This document shows positions 46,401 to 58,500 of a stretch of 64,000 nucleotides of DNA, one piece after another. The position numbers and the translations under genes were made by a program. This stretch comes from Reticulitermes lucifugus (lineage: Eukaryota > Arthropoda > Insecta > Blattodea > Rhinotermitidae): the NCBI GenBank assembly GCA_026260175.1, contig JAKCWW010000378.1:42547-106546 (forward strand). Direction: 5' to 3'. Numbering within the stretch: the stretch's first letter is position 1; the number at the start of each line of letters is the position of its first letter. The notes under the pieces are model-generated. The model saw only the letters and a program-made list of their open reading frames with translations, ran no database searches and was not told the DNA's origin.

Positions 46401-49400
46401 GACCAGATCAGCGCCCTCACCTGTCGTGCCCGCCACCACAGCGGCTGGCTGAGCCCACGCCGAACGAGGGAACAGATGCGAGAGCAGTGAGCCCACACCG
46501 ACTAAGTGAACATAGGCCAGAGCAGCGCCCTCATCTGTCGTGCCCGCCACCACAGTGACTGGCTGATCCCACGACGACCGAGCGAACAGACGCCAAGGCA
46601 GCGCCCTTACCTGTCGTGCCCGCCACCACAGTGGCTGCCTGAGCCCACGCCGACCGAGCGATCAAAGGCCTGATCAGCGCCCTCACCTGTCGTGCCAGTC
46701 ACCACAGCGGCTTTCTGAACCCACGACGACCAAGCGAACAGAGGCCATAGCATCGCCCTCACCAGGTGTGCCCACCACCATAGTGGATGGCGGTGCCTAC
46801 GCCGACCAAGCGAACAGAGGCCAGAGCAGCGCCCTTATTTGTCGTGGCCGCCACCACAGCGGCTGGCTGAGCCAACGCCGACCGAGGAATCAGATGCGAC
46901 AAAAGCGCCCTCACCTGCAGTGCTCGCCTCCAAGGTGGCTCACAGAGCCCACTCAGACCGAGCGATCAGAGGCCAGAGCAGCGCCCTCACATGTCGTGCC
47001 CGCTAAACAGTAGCTCGATCAGCCCACGACGACCGAGCGAAAAGAAGCCAGAGCAGCGCTCTCACCTGTCGTGCCAGCCACCACAGTGGCTTTCTGAGCC
47101 CACGCCGAACAAGGGAACAGAGGCCACAGCAGCGCCCTCACCTATCGTCCCTGCTACCACAGTCGCTGTCTCAGACCACGCCGACCGAACAAACAGAGGT
47201 ACAGAGCGGCGCCCTCATCTGTCGTGCGCGCCAACTCAGTGGGTGGCTGAACCCACGACTACCGAGCGAACAGACGCCAGAGCAGCGCCGTCACCTGTCG
47301 TGCCCTCCACCACGGTGGCTGGCTGAGCTCACGTCCACCGAGCGATAAGAGGAGAGAGCAGCGCTCTCACCTGTCGTGCCCGCCAACACAGTGGCTGGCT
47401 GAGCCCACGCCTACCGTCGAATAGAGGCCAGTGCAGCGCCCTCAACTGTTGTGCCCGCCAACACAGTGTCTGGCTGAGTCCAAGCCGACAGAGCAGCGCA
47501 CTCACCTGTCGTTTCCGCCACCACAGTTGCTGGCAAACCCAACGCCGACCGAGCGAACAGAGCCAGAGCAGCGCCCTCACTTCTCGTACCCCCCNAACAG
47601 TGGCTTTCTGAGCCCAAGCCGACCAAGCGAACAGCCCAGAACAGCGCACTCACATTTCGTGCCCTCCATCACAGTGGCTGTCTTAGCCCACGCCGAACAA
47701 TCGAACAGTGTAGAACAGCGCCCTCACCTTTCGTGCCCGCCACAACAGTGGCTGGCTGGCTGAGCCCACGACGACGAAGCGAACAGAGACCAGAGCAGCG
47801 CCCTCACCTGTCGGGTCCGCCACCACAGCGGCTGGCTGAGCCCACGCCGACCGAGGGAAAATTTGCGAGAGAGGCGCCCTCACGTGTAGTAACCGCCTCC
47901 ACAGTGGCTGGCTGAGCCCACGCCGACCAAGCGAACAGAGGTCAGAGCAGCGCCCTCACCTGTCGTGCCCTCCAACACAGTGCATGGCTGAGCCCAGGAT
48001 AACCGAGGGAACAGAGGCCAGAACAGCGCCCTCGTGTATCGTGCCCGACACCAGAGTGACTGTGTGAGCGCAAGTGGATCAAGCTGACAGAGGCCAGAGC
48101 AGCGCCCTCAACTGTCGTGCCCGGTACCACAGTGGCTGGCTGAGCCCACGACGATCGAGCGAACAGAGGCCAGGGCAGCGCCCTCACCTGTCGTGCCCGC
48201 CACCACAGCGGCTAGCTGAGCCCACGCCGGCCGAACGGAGGCCAGAGCAACGCCCTCATCTGTCGTGCCCGGCACCACAGTGACTGGCTGAGCCCACGAC
48301 GATCGAGCAAACAGAGGCCAGAGCAGCGCCCTCACCTGTCGTGCCCGCCACCACAGCGGCTGGCTGAGCCCACGCCGACCTAGGGAACAGATGGTAGAGC
48401 AGCGCCCTCACCTGTACTGCCCGCCTCCACAGTGGCTGGCTGATACCTCGCTGAACAAGCGATCAGAGGACAGAGCATCGCCCTCACCTGTCATGATAGC
48501 CACCACAGTGGCTGTCTGAGCCCACGCCGATATAGCGAACAGAGGCCAGAGCAGCGCCCTCACCTGTCGTGCCCGCCACCACAGTGGCTGTCTGAGCCCA
48601 CGCCGACCAAGCGAATAGAGGCCAGAGTTGCGCCCTCTCCTGTCGTGATCGCCACCACAGTGGCTGTCTGAGCCCAATCCGACCAAGCGAATAGAGGCCA
48701 GAGCTGCGCCCTCTCCTGTCGTGATCGCCAACACAGTGGCTGTCTGAACCCACGCCGAACAAGCGAACAAAGGCCAGAGCAGCGCCCTCTCCTGTCGTTC
48801 CTGTCACCACTCGGTCTGGCTGAGCCTATGCCGATCGAGGGAACAGAGACCAGAGCAGCGCATTCATCTGTCGTGCCTGCTACCACAGTCGCTGGCTCAG
48901 TCCACGCCGACCGAACAAACTGAGGCCAGAGCGGCGCCCTCATCTTTCGTGCCCGCCAACAAAGTGAGTGGCTGAGCCCTCGACTACCGAGCGAACAGAG
49001 CAGCGCCCTCACCTGTCGTGCCTGCCAACACAGTGGCTGGCTGAGCTCACGCCTACTGACGAACAGAGGACAGAGCATTACCCTCGCCTGTAGTGTCCTC
49101 CCCCACAGTGGATTCTGAGCCCACGCCGGCCGAGCGAACAGAAGCCAGATCAGCGCCCTCATCTGTCGTACCCGCCACCACAGTGGCTGACAGAGCCCAC
49201 GCCGACCGACATATCAGAGGCCAGATTAGGGCCCTGACCTTTCGTGTCCGCCACCATTGTGGCTGGCTGAACCCACGCCGATCGAGGGAACAGATGCCAG
49301 AGAAGCGCCCTCGCCTCTCGTGCCCGCTACCACAGTGGCTGGCTGAAACCACGACGACCAAGCGTACAGAGGTCGGTGCAGCGCCCTCACTTGTCGTGCC

Positions 49401-51019
49401 CGCCACCACAGCGGCTGGCTGAGCCCACGCCGAACGAGGGAACAGATGCGCGAGCAGCGCCCTCACCTGTAGTGCCCGCCTCCACAGTGGCTGACTGAGC
49501 CTACGCCGACCAAGCAATCAGAGGCCAGAGCAGCGCCCTCACCTGTCGTGACCGCCACCACAGTGGCTGTCTGAGCGCCCGCCGAACAAGGAAACCGAGG
49601 CCAGAGCAGCGCCCTCACCTGTCGTGCCCGCCACCACAGTGGGTGGCTGAGCCGACGACTACCGACCAAACAGAGAGCAGATCAGCGCCCACACCTGTCG
49701 TGCCCGCCACCACAGCGGCTGGCTGAGCCCAAGCCGTCCGTGGGAACAGTTGCTATAGCAGCGCCCTCAGCTGTAGTACCCGCCTCCACTGTAGCTGTCT
49801 GAGCCGACGCCGACCAAGCGAACAGAGGCCATAGCACCGCCCTCACCTTTCGTGTCCGCCACCGCAGTGGCTGGATGTGTCTACGCCGACCAAGGGAACA
49901 GTGGCACGAGCAGCTCCCTCACCTGTCTTGCCCGCCACCACAGAGGCTGTTTGAACCCACGTCGAACGATCGAGCAGAGGCCAGAGCAGCGCTCTCATCT
50001 GTCGTGCCCGCCACCACAAGGTTGGCTGAGCCCACGTCGATCGAGGGAACAGAGGCCAGAAATGCGCACTCACCTGTCGTTCCAGCCACCACAGTGGCTG
50101 ACTGCGCCCACGCCGACCGAGCGAACAGAGGCCAGAGGAGTGCCCTCACCTGTCGTGACCGCCACCATAGTGGCTGGCTGAGCACACGCCGACCGAGCGA
50201 ACAGAGGCCAGAGCAGCGCCCTTACCTGTCGTGCCCGCCACCACAGTGGCTGGGTGAGCCCACGCCGACCGATCGAACAGAGGCCAGAGCAGCGCCCTCA
50301 CCTGTCGTTCCCGCCACCACAGTAGCTGGCTGAGCCCACGCCGACCGAGCGAAAAGGGTCCACAAAAGCGCCCTCAACTGTCGTGCCCGCCACTACAGTG
50401 GCTGGCTAAGTCCACGCCGAACGATCGAATAGAGGCCAGAGCAGCCCCCTCACCTGGCGTCCCCAACACCCCAGTGACTGGCTGAGCCCACGCTCACCGA
50501 GTGAACAGAGTCCAGAAAAGCGCCCTTATTGGTCGTGCCCGCCATCACAGTGGCTGTCTGAGCCCACCCCGACCGAGAGAACTAAGACAAGATCAGTGCT
50601 CTCAACATTCGTGCCTGCCAACACAGTGGCTGGCTTAGCCCACGCCGAACGAGCGAACAGAGTCCAGAGCAGCATCCTCACCATTCGTGCCCGCAACCAC
50701 AGTGGCTGGCTGGGCCCATGCCGTCCAAGCGGACAGAGCCCAGAGCAGAGCCCTCACCTGTCGTGCCCGCCTCCACATTTTCTGGCTGGGCCCACGCCGA
50801 TCGAGCGAACAGAGGCCAGAGTAGCGCCCTCAACAGCCGTGACCGCCACCACAGTGGCTGGCTGACCCCACGCCGTCCGCGCGAACAGAGGCCAGAGCAG
50901 CGCCCTCACCTGTCGTGCCCGCCACCACAGTGGCTGGCTGAGCCNNNNNNNNNNNNNNGAACAGAGGCCAGAGCAGCGCCCTCACCTGTCGTGCCCGCCA
51001 CCACAGTGGCTGGCTGAGC
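40454..51019 (+). repeat. 76-bp satellite array A (about 139 units)
   Basis: Consensus unit in pieces: cctgtcgtgcccgccaccac, agtggctggctgagcccacg, ccgaccgagcgaacagaggc, cagagcagcgccctca; period 76 bp (for example 50241 to 50317). It starts at a 28S 3' end and stops inside an ETS, so it occupies the place of an rDNA intergenic spacer. Units differ by scattered substitutions and small indels; the two units beside the 14-N gap are exact consensus. Multi-unit blocks are duplicated inside it (see findings). Because 76 is 3x25+1, the frame cycles every three units and open frames of about 76 codons recur; none is a gene. Confidence 0.95.
50945..50958. other. 14-N gap in array A
   Basis: The flanks show that exactly 14 consensus bases (cacgccgaccgagc) fit between gctgagcc and gaacagagg, so this gap hides no extra repeat unit unless its size is arbitrary. 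A single N is also present at 47595. Confidence 0.95.
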
Positions 51020-51476
51020 CACTTGCAGAGACTTGCTTCCGCCCAGCTCTCAATGATCTGCTGATTGATCGGCCTCTGCTCGCTGCCCGCTGCCGCCTCG
51101 GTTCACGACCATTCATCTGGTACTTGTGGAGGACGACAGAAAGTGGAGAAGACCGGGCAGTCCTCCGCTCGGCAAAGTGTTTCACACTCATAGCAACGTC
51201 GCGGCCATCTGCCTTCGGGCAGGGTCCTATGCGGCAACTAGCACGTCTTACTTCACGCATGCAGTCGGCTCTCCACGAGCCCGCTCGCGCGCGAGCCAGC
51301 CACCCGCACGATTTCCGAGTGTAGGCGCGTCCCACTTCGCCGAGCACCTGTAGTGCCGGTCGAGTGTGGGCCGGCCGACACGTCCGTGAATGTGCAGAGT
51401 GGAGGAGGAAAAGGTACGAACTGGTGCCCCGGTGCCCTTGCGGCCCCCGGGGAGGAACTCGCACCGCAGTAACGAT
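51020..51476 (+). other. rDNA 5' ETS copy 3 (lacks promoter part)
   Basis: Joins array A abruptly at gctgagcc/acttgcagag and then follows ETS copy 2 (38960-39423) to the 18S start. The 51-bp array and P sequence that normally precede it are missing. Confidence 0.8.
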
Positions 51477-51650
51477 TTCCTGGTTGACCCTGCCAGTAGT
51501 TGTATGCTCGTCTCAAAGATTAAGCCATGCATGTCTCAGTGCAAGCCACATAAAAGTAAAACCGCAAATGGCTCATTAAATCAGTTATGGTTCCAAGGAT
51601 GGTGGTCTTTTACTTGGATAACTGTGGTAATTCTAGAGCTAATACATGCT
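51477..51650 (+). pseudogene. 18S rRNA 5'-end fragment, copy 2
   Basis: Contains cctggttgaccctgccagta, gtctcaaagattaagccatg, catgtctcagtgcaagccac, aatggctcattaaatcagtt, tacttggataactgtggtaa and ctagagctaatacatgc, the universally conserved first 170 or so bases of 18S, with a few substitutions and short losses. It stops at atgct and continues as aatattttcaaagag of the 51-bp repeat. Confidence 0.95.
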
Positions 51651-51870
51651 AATATTTTCAAAGAGATGGAGGCTCGTGGTAGGAGGACATACGACTGTGA
51701 CTGAGCCCACGCCGACCAAAGGAAGAGGCGAGACAAGACCACCACCCTTGCCTATCGGCCCGCCACCATACTAACTGAGCCAACGCCGACCAAAGGAACA
51801 GAGGATAGAACAGAAAATCGCCCTTGCCTATCGGCCTGCCACCACAGTGACTGAGACCACGCTCTCGCCC
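51651..51870 (+). repeat. Single 51-bp unit followed by divergent 76-bp-type units
   Basis: 51651-51693 is a 51-bp repeat piece. From 51694 come about two units of a 76-bp subfamily (type B: gcccacgccgaccaaagg, acgcccttgcctatcggcc) related to, but distinct from, the array A consensus. Confidence 0.8.
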
Positions 51871-52084
51871 AGCGCTCCTTCGACTGGTGCCAGATCGTCC
51901 TCTAATCGCTACCCGCTCACGCCTCGGTTCCCGACGGTGCATTTGATACGACAGTAGGACGAGAGACAGACAGTTCAGAAGACCGGGCAGTCCTCCGCAC
52001 GGCATACTGGTCCACCCTCATAGCAACGTCGCGGACATCTGCCTTCAGGCGGGACCGGTGAGGATCTCGCAACACAGTGACGGT
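51871..52084 (+). other. rDNA 5' ETS copy 4 with internal deletion
   Basis: Follows the ETS from gctctcgcccagcgctcc through gcggacatctgccttcaggc, then skips about 200 bp to gaggatctcgcaacacagtg just before 18S. More diverged than copies 2 and 3. Confidence 0.75.
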
Positions 52085-52238
52085 TCCCTGGTTGATCCTG
52101 CCACTAGTCACATACGCCATGTTCTCTCAGTGCAAGCCACATTAAAGTAAAACCGAAATTGGCTCATATCAGTTATGGTTCCTTAGATGGTGGACAGTTA
52201 CTTGGATATCTGTGGTAATTCTAGAGATAATATATACT
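52085..52238 (+). pseudogene. 18S rRNA 5'-end fragment, copy 3
   Basis: The sequence ccctggttgatcctgccact, then tctctcagtgcaagccacat and ctgtggtaattctagagata, matches the same 18S segment as copy 2 but with more losses. It ends at the same position and is followed by the same 51-bp repeat piece. Confidence 0.93.
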
Positions 52239-52541
52239 AATATTTTCAAAGAAATGCAGGCTCATGGTAGGAGGACATACGACAGTGGCTGAGCCGTCGC
52301 CGTCCAAAGGAGCAGAAGCGAGACTAGACCAACGCACTTGCCTATCGGCCCGCCATCTCAGTGACTGAGCCCACGCCGACAAAGGGAACAGAGGCGTGAC
52401 AAGACCAACGCCCTTGTCTATCAGCCCGCCACCACAGTGACTGAGCCCACGCTGACCATGGGAGCAGACGCGAGACCAGACCAACGACCTTGCGTATCGG
52501 CCCGCCACCAAAGTAACCGAGCCCACGCCGACCAAAGGAAC
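52239..52541 (+). repeat. Single 51-bp unit and type-B 76-bp units
   Basis: 52239-52281 is the 51-bp piece. After it come about 3.4 type-B units of 76 bp (cctatcggcccgccatctca ... caacgcccttg). The type-B block ends at about 52541, where the orientation of the 76-bp repeat reverses. Confidence 0.85.
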
Positions 52542-55500
52542 AGGTGATGGCGGGCACAGCAGGTGAAGGCGCTGCTCTGGCCTCTGTTCGCTCGGTCGGC
52601 GTGGGCTCAACCAGCCACTATGGTGGCGGACACGACAGGTGAGGGCGCTCCTATGGCCTGTGTTCGCTCGCTCGGCGTAGGCGCAATCAGACACTTTGGT
52701 GGCGGGAGCAGCAGGTGAGGGCGCTGCTCTGGTCTCTGTTGCCTTTGTCGGCGTGGGCACAACCAGCCACTGTGGTGGCGGGCACAACAGTTGAGGACGC
52801 TGCTCTGGCCTCTGTTCGCTTTGTCGGCATGGGCTCAGCCAGCCACTGTGGTGGCGGGCACGACAGATGAGGGCGCCGCTCTGGTCTTTGTTCGCTCGGT
52901 GGGCGTGGGCTCATACATCCACTGTGGTGGCGGACACGACAGGTGTGGGCGCTGCCCTGACCTCTGTTCGCTTGGTCGGCGTGGGCTGATCCAGCCACTG
53001 TGGTGGCGGGCACGACATGTGAGGGCGCTGATCTGGCCTCTGTTCGCTAGGTCGGCGTTGGCTCAGCCAGCCACTGTAGTGGCGGGAACGACAGGAGAGG
53101 GCGCTGCTCTCGTCACTGTTCGGTTGGTCGGCGTGGGCTCAGCCAGTCACTGTGGTGGCGAACACGAAAGCTGAGGGCGCTGCTCTGGCTCTGTTCGCTC
53201 TGTGGGCGTGGGCCCAGCCAGCCACTGTAAAGGGAAGCACGACTGGTGAGGGCGCTGCTCTGACCTCTGTTCGCTTGGTCGGCGTGGGCTCAGGCAGCCG
53301 CTGTGGTGGCGGGCACGACAGGTCAGGGCGCTGGACTGGCCACTGTAGCTCGGTCGGCGAGAGATCAGCCAGCCACTGAGGTGCCGGCCACGACAGGTGA
53401 GGGCGCTGCTCTGGCCTGTATTCGCTCGGCCGGCGTGGGCTCAACCAGCTACTGTGGTGGCGGGCACGAGAGGTGAGGGCGCTACTCTGGCCTCTGATCG
53501 CTTGGTCGGTGTGGGATCAGCCAGCCACTGAGGTGTGGTTCACGAAAGGTGAGGGCGCTGCTCTGGCCTCTGTTCGCTTGGTCGGTTTGGGCTCAGAAAG
53601 CCACTGTGGTGGCGGCCACTACAGATGATGGCGCTGATGTGGCCTCTGTTCGCATGATCGGCGTGGGCTCAACAAGTCACTGTGGTGGCGGGCACAACAG
53701 GTGAGGTCGCTGCTCTGACCTTTGTTCGGTTGGTCGACGTGGTCTCAGACAGCCTCTGTTGTGGCGGACATGACAAGTGAGGGCGATGCTATGGCCTCTA
53801 TTCCATCGATCGGTATGGGCCAAACCAGCCACTGTGGTGGCAGGCACAACAGGTGAGGGCACTGCTCTGGCCTCTGTTCCCTCGGTCGGCGTGGGCTCAG
53901 CCAGCCACTATGGTGGCTGTGACGACAGGTGAGGGCACTCTTCTAGCCTCTCTTCGCTCAGTCGGCGTGGGCGCAGTCAGCCATTGTGGTGGCTGGAACG
54001 ACAGGTGAAGGCGCTGTTCTGACCTCTGTTGCTTCGGTCGGCGTGGGCTCAGACAGCCTCTGTGGTGGCGGACACGACAGGTGAGGGCGATGCTCTGGCC
54101 TCTGTTCGTTTGGCCGGCGTAGGCCCAGAAACAACTGTGGTGCCGGGCACGACAGGTGAGGGCGCTGCTCTGGCCTCTTTTCCCTCGGTAGGCGTGGGCT
54201 CAGAAAGGCACTGTATTGGCAGGCACGACAGGTGAGGGCGCTGCTCTGGCCTCTGTTCCCTCGGTAATCGTGGGCTCACCCAGGCACTGTGTCGGAGCGC
54301 ACGACAGGTGAGGGCGCTGCTCTAGCTTCTGTTCGCTTGGTCAGCGTGGGCTCAGGCAGCCACTGTGGAGGCGGGTGCTACACGTGAGGGCGCTGCTCTC
54401 GCATCTGTTCCCTCGGTCGGCGTGGGCTCAGCCAGCCACTGTGGTGGAGGGCACGACAGATGAGAGCGCTGCTGTGGCCTGTTTGTTCTGTCGGCGTGGG
54501 CTCAGCCAGCGACTGTGGTAGCAGGCACGATAGATGAGAGCGCTGCTCTAGCCTCTGCTCGCTCTGTCAGTGTGCGTTCAGCCAACCACTGTGGTGGCGG
54601 GCACGATAGGTGAGGGCGCTGCTATAGCTTCTGTTCGCTCGGTCGTCGAAGGATCAGCCAGGCCACTGTGGTTGCGGGCACGACAGGTGAGGGCGCTACT
54701 CTGGGCTCTGTTCGCTTGGTCGGCGAGAGCTCAGCCAGGCACTGTGGTGGCGGGCACGACAGGTGAGGGCGCTGCTCTGGCCTCTGTCAGCTCGATCGGC
54801 GTGGGCTCAGCCAGCCACTGTAGTGGCGGGCACGAGAGATGAGGGCGCTGCTCTGGTCTTTGTTCGCTCGGTGGGAGTGGGCACAGACATTCACTGTGGT
54901 AGCGGACAAGACAGGTGTGGGCGCTGCCCTGACCTCTGTTCGCTTGGTCGGCGTGGTCTGATCCAGCCACTGTGGTGGCGGGCACGACAGGTGAGGGCGC
55001 TGCTCTGGTCTCTGTTCGCTCGGTGGGCGTGGGCTCAGCCAGCCACTGTGGTGGCGGACAAGACAGGTGTGGGCGCTGCTCTGGTCTCTGTTCGCTTGTT
55101 CGGCGTGGGCTCAGCCAGCCACTGTGGTGGCTGGAAGGGCAGGTGAGGGCGCTGCTCTGGTCTCTCTTCGCTCGGTCGGTGTTGCCTCAGCCAGCCTCTG
55201 TGGTGACGGGCACCATGTGAGGGCGCTGCTATTGCCTCTGTTCGCTCTGTCGTCGAAGGATCAGCCAGCTACTGTGGTTGCGGGCACGACAGGTGAGGGC
55301 GCTAATCTGGCCTCTGTCCTCTTAGGCGGCGAGAGCTCAGCCAGGCACTGTGGTGGCGGGCACGACAGGTGGGGGCGCTTCTCTGGCCTCTGTTAGCTCG
55401 GTCGGCGTGGGCTCAGACAGCCACTGTGGTGGCGGGCACGACAAATGACTGCGCTGCTCTGGTCCTTGTTCTCTCGGTGGGCGTGGGCTCTGCCAGCCAC

Positions 55501-58500
55501 TGTGGTGGCGGTCACAACGGTTTAGGGCGCTGCTCTGGCCTCTGTTCGCTCGGTCGACGTGGGCGCATGCACCCAGTGTGGTGGCTGGAAAGACAAGTGA
55601 GGGCGCTGCTCTGGTATCTGTTCCCTCGTTAGACGTGGGCTCAGCCCGGCACTGGTGGCGGGCACGAAAGGTGAGGACGCTTCTCTGGCCTCTGTTCCCT
55701 CGATCGGCATGGGCTCAATCAGCCACTGTGGTGGCAGGCACAACAGGTGAGGGCGCTGCTCTGTCCTGTGTTCGCTCGGTCGTCGTGGGCTCAGCCGGCC
55801 ACTATGGTGACGGGCACGACATGTGAGGGCACTCCTCGGGCCTCTGTTCGCTCGGGCGTCGTGGGCTCAGCCAGCCACTGTGGTGACGGGCACGACTGGT
55901 GAGGTCGCTGCTCTGTTTGCTTGGTCGGCGAGGGCTCAGCCAGCCACTGTGGTGGCGGGCACGACAGGTGAGGGCTCTGCTCTGTCCTCTGATCGCTCGG
56001 TCGGTGTGGGCTCTGCCAGCCACTGTCGTGGCGGGCACGACAGGTGAGGGCGCTGCTCTGGCCTCTGTTCGCTATGTCGGCGTGGGCTCAGCCAGACACT
56101 GTGGTGGCGGGCACGACTGGTGAGGGCGCTCTTCTGGCCTCTGTTCGCTCTGTCGGCGTGGGCCTAGCCTACCACTGTGGTTGCGGGCACGATAGGTGAG
56201 GGCGCTGCTCTAGCCTCTGTTCACTCGTTCCTCGAAGGATTAGCCAGCCACTGTGGTTGCGGGCAAGACAGGTGAGGGTGCTACGCTGGCCTCTGTTCGC
56301 TTGGTCGGCGAGCGCTCAGCCAGGCACTGTGGTGGCGGGCACGACAGGCGGGGGCGCACCTCTGGCCTCTGTTCGCTCGGTCGTCGTGGGCTCAGCCAGC
56401 CACTGTGGTGGCGGGCACGAATGGTGAGGTCGCTGCTCTGTTTGCTTGGTCGGCGAGGGCTCAGCCAGCCACTGTGGTGGCGGGCACAAAAGGTGTTGGC
56501 GCTGCTCTGGCCTCTGTTCGCTTGGTCGGCGTGTGCTCAGAAAGCCACTGTGGTGGCGGGCACGACAGGTGAGGGCGCTGCTCTGGCCTCTGTTCGTCGG
56601 TAGGCATGGGCTGAGCCAGCCACTGCGTTGGCGGGCACGACAGGTGAGGGCGCTGCTCTGGCCTCTGTTCGCTTGGTCATCGTGGGCTCACCCAGCCATT
56701 GCGGTTGCGGACACGACAGGTGAGGTTGCTGCTCTGGCCTCTGTTCGCTTGGTCGTCGTGGTCTCAGCCAGCCGCTGTGGTGACGGCACGACAGGTGAAT
56801 GCGCTGCAAAGGCCTCTGTTCGGTCGATAGGCGTCGGCTCAGACAGCCAATGTTTTGGCGGACACGACAGTTGAGATCCCTGCTCTGGCTTCTGATCGCT
56901 CGGTCGGCTTGGGCTCAGACAGCCACTGTGATAGCGGCTAATTCAGGTGAGGGCGCTGTTCTGGCCTCTGTTCGCTCAGTCGGCGTGGGCTGTACCAGCC
57001 ACTGCTGTTGCGGTCACTACAGGTGAGGGCGCTGCTCTGGTCTCTGTTCGTCGGTAGGCATGGGCTCAGCCAGCCACTGCGTTGGCGGGCACGACAGGTA
57101 AGGGCGCAGCTCTGGCCTCTGATCGCTCTGTCGACGTGGGCTCAGCCAGCCACTGTGGTGGCGGGCACGACAGGTGAGGGCGCTGCTCTGTCCTCTGATC
57201 GCTCGGTCGGTGTGGGCTCTGCCAGCCACTGTCGTGGCGGGCACGACAGGTGAGTGCGCTGCTCTGGCCTCTGTTCGCTCTTTCGGCGTGGGCGTAGCCA
57301 GACACTATGGTGGCGGGCACGACAGGTGAGGTCGCTCTTCTGGCCTCTGTTCGCTCCGTCGGCTTGGGCGTAGCCAGCCACTGTGGTGGCGAGCACGACT
57401 GGTGAGGGCGCTGATCTGTTTGCTTGGTCGGCGAGCGCTCAGCCAGCCACTGTGGTGGCGGGCACAAAAGGTGATGGCTCTGCTCTGGCCTCTGATCGGT
57501 TGGTCGGCGTGGGCTCAGAAAGCCACTGTGGTGGCGGGCACGACAGGTGAGGGCGCTGCTCTGGCCTCTGTTTGTCGGTAGGCATGGGCTCAGCCAGCCA
57601 CTGCGTTGGCGGGCTTGGCAGGTGAGGCCACTGCTCAGGCCTCTGATCGCTCTGTCGACGTGGGCTCAGCCAACCACTGTGGTGGCGATCACGACAGGTG
57701 AGGGCGCTGCTCTGTCCTCTGATCGCTCGGTCGGTGTGGGCTCTTCCAGCCACTGTCGTGGCGGGCACAATAGGTGAGGGCGCTGCTCTGGACTCTGTTC
57801 GCTTGGTCATCGTTGGCTCACCCAGCCAATGCGGTTGCGGACACGACAGGTGAGGTTGCTGCTCTGGCCTCTGTTCGCTTGGTCGTCGTGGTCTCAGCCA
57901 GCCGCTGTGGTGACGGCACGACAGGTGAATGCGCTGCAATTGCCTCGTTCGCTCGATAGGCGTCGGCTCAGCCAGCCAATGTGTTGGCGGGCACGACAGT
58001 TGAGGTCCCTGCTCTGGCTTCTGATCGCTCGGTCGGCGTGGGCTCAGACAGCCACTGTGATAGCGGCCGATTCAGGTGAGGGCGCTGTTCTGTCCTCTGT
58101 TCCCTCAGTCGGCGTGGGCTCTACCGTCCACTGCTGTGGCGGTCACGACAGGTGAGGGCGCTCTTCTGGCCTCTGTTCGCTCGGTCGGTGTTGGCTCAGC
58201 CAGCCACTTTGGTGGCGGACACAAAAGCTAAGGGCGCTGCTCTGGCCTCTGTTCGTTCTGTCGGCGTGGGCTCAGCCAACCTCTGTGTTGACGGGCACGA
58301 TAGAGGAGGGCGCTGCTCAAGCCCCTGTTCGCTCGGTCGTCGAAGGATCAGTCAGCCAATGTGGTGGCGGGCACGAGAGGTGAGGGCGTTGCTCTGGCCT
58401 CCGTTCGCTCGGACGGCGTAGGCTCAGACAATCACTCTGGTGGGGTTCACAGCAGTTGAGGGCGCTGCTCTCGTCTCTGTTCCCTTGGTCGGCGTGGGCA

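Noticed and set aside
51477-52238. Functional 18S rRNA gene
   Set aside because: Only the first 170 or so bases are present in each copy, followed by spacer repeat.
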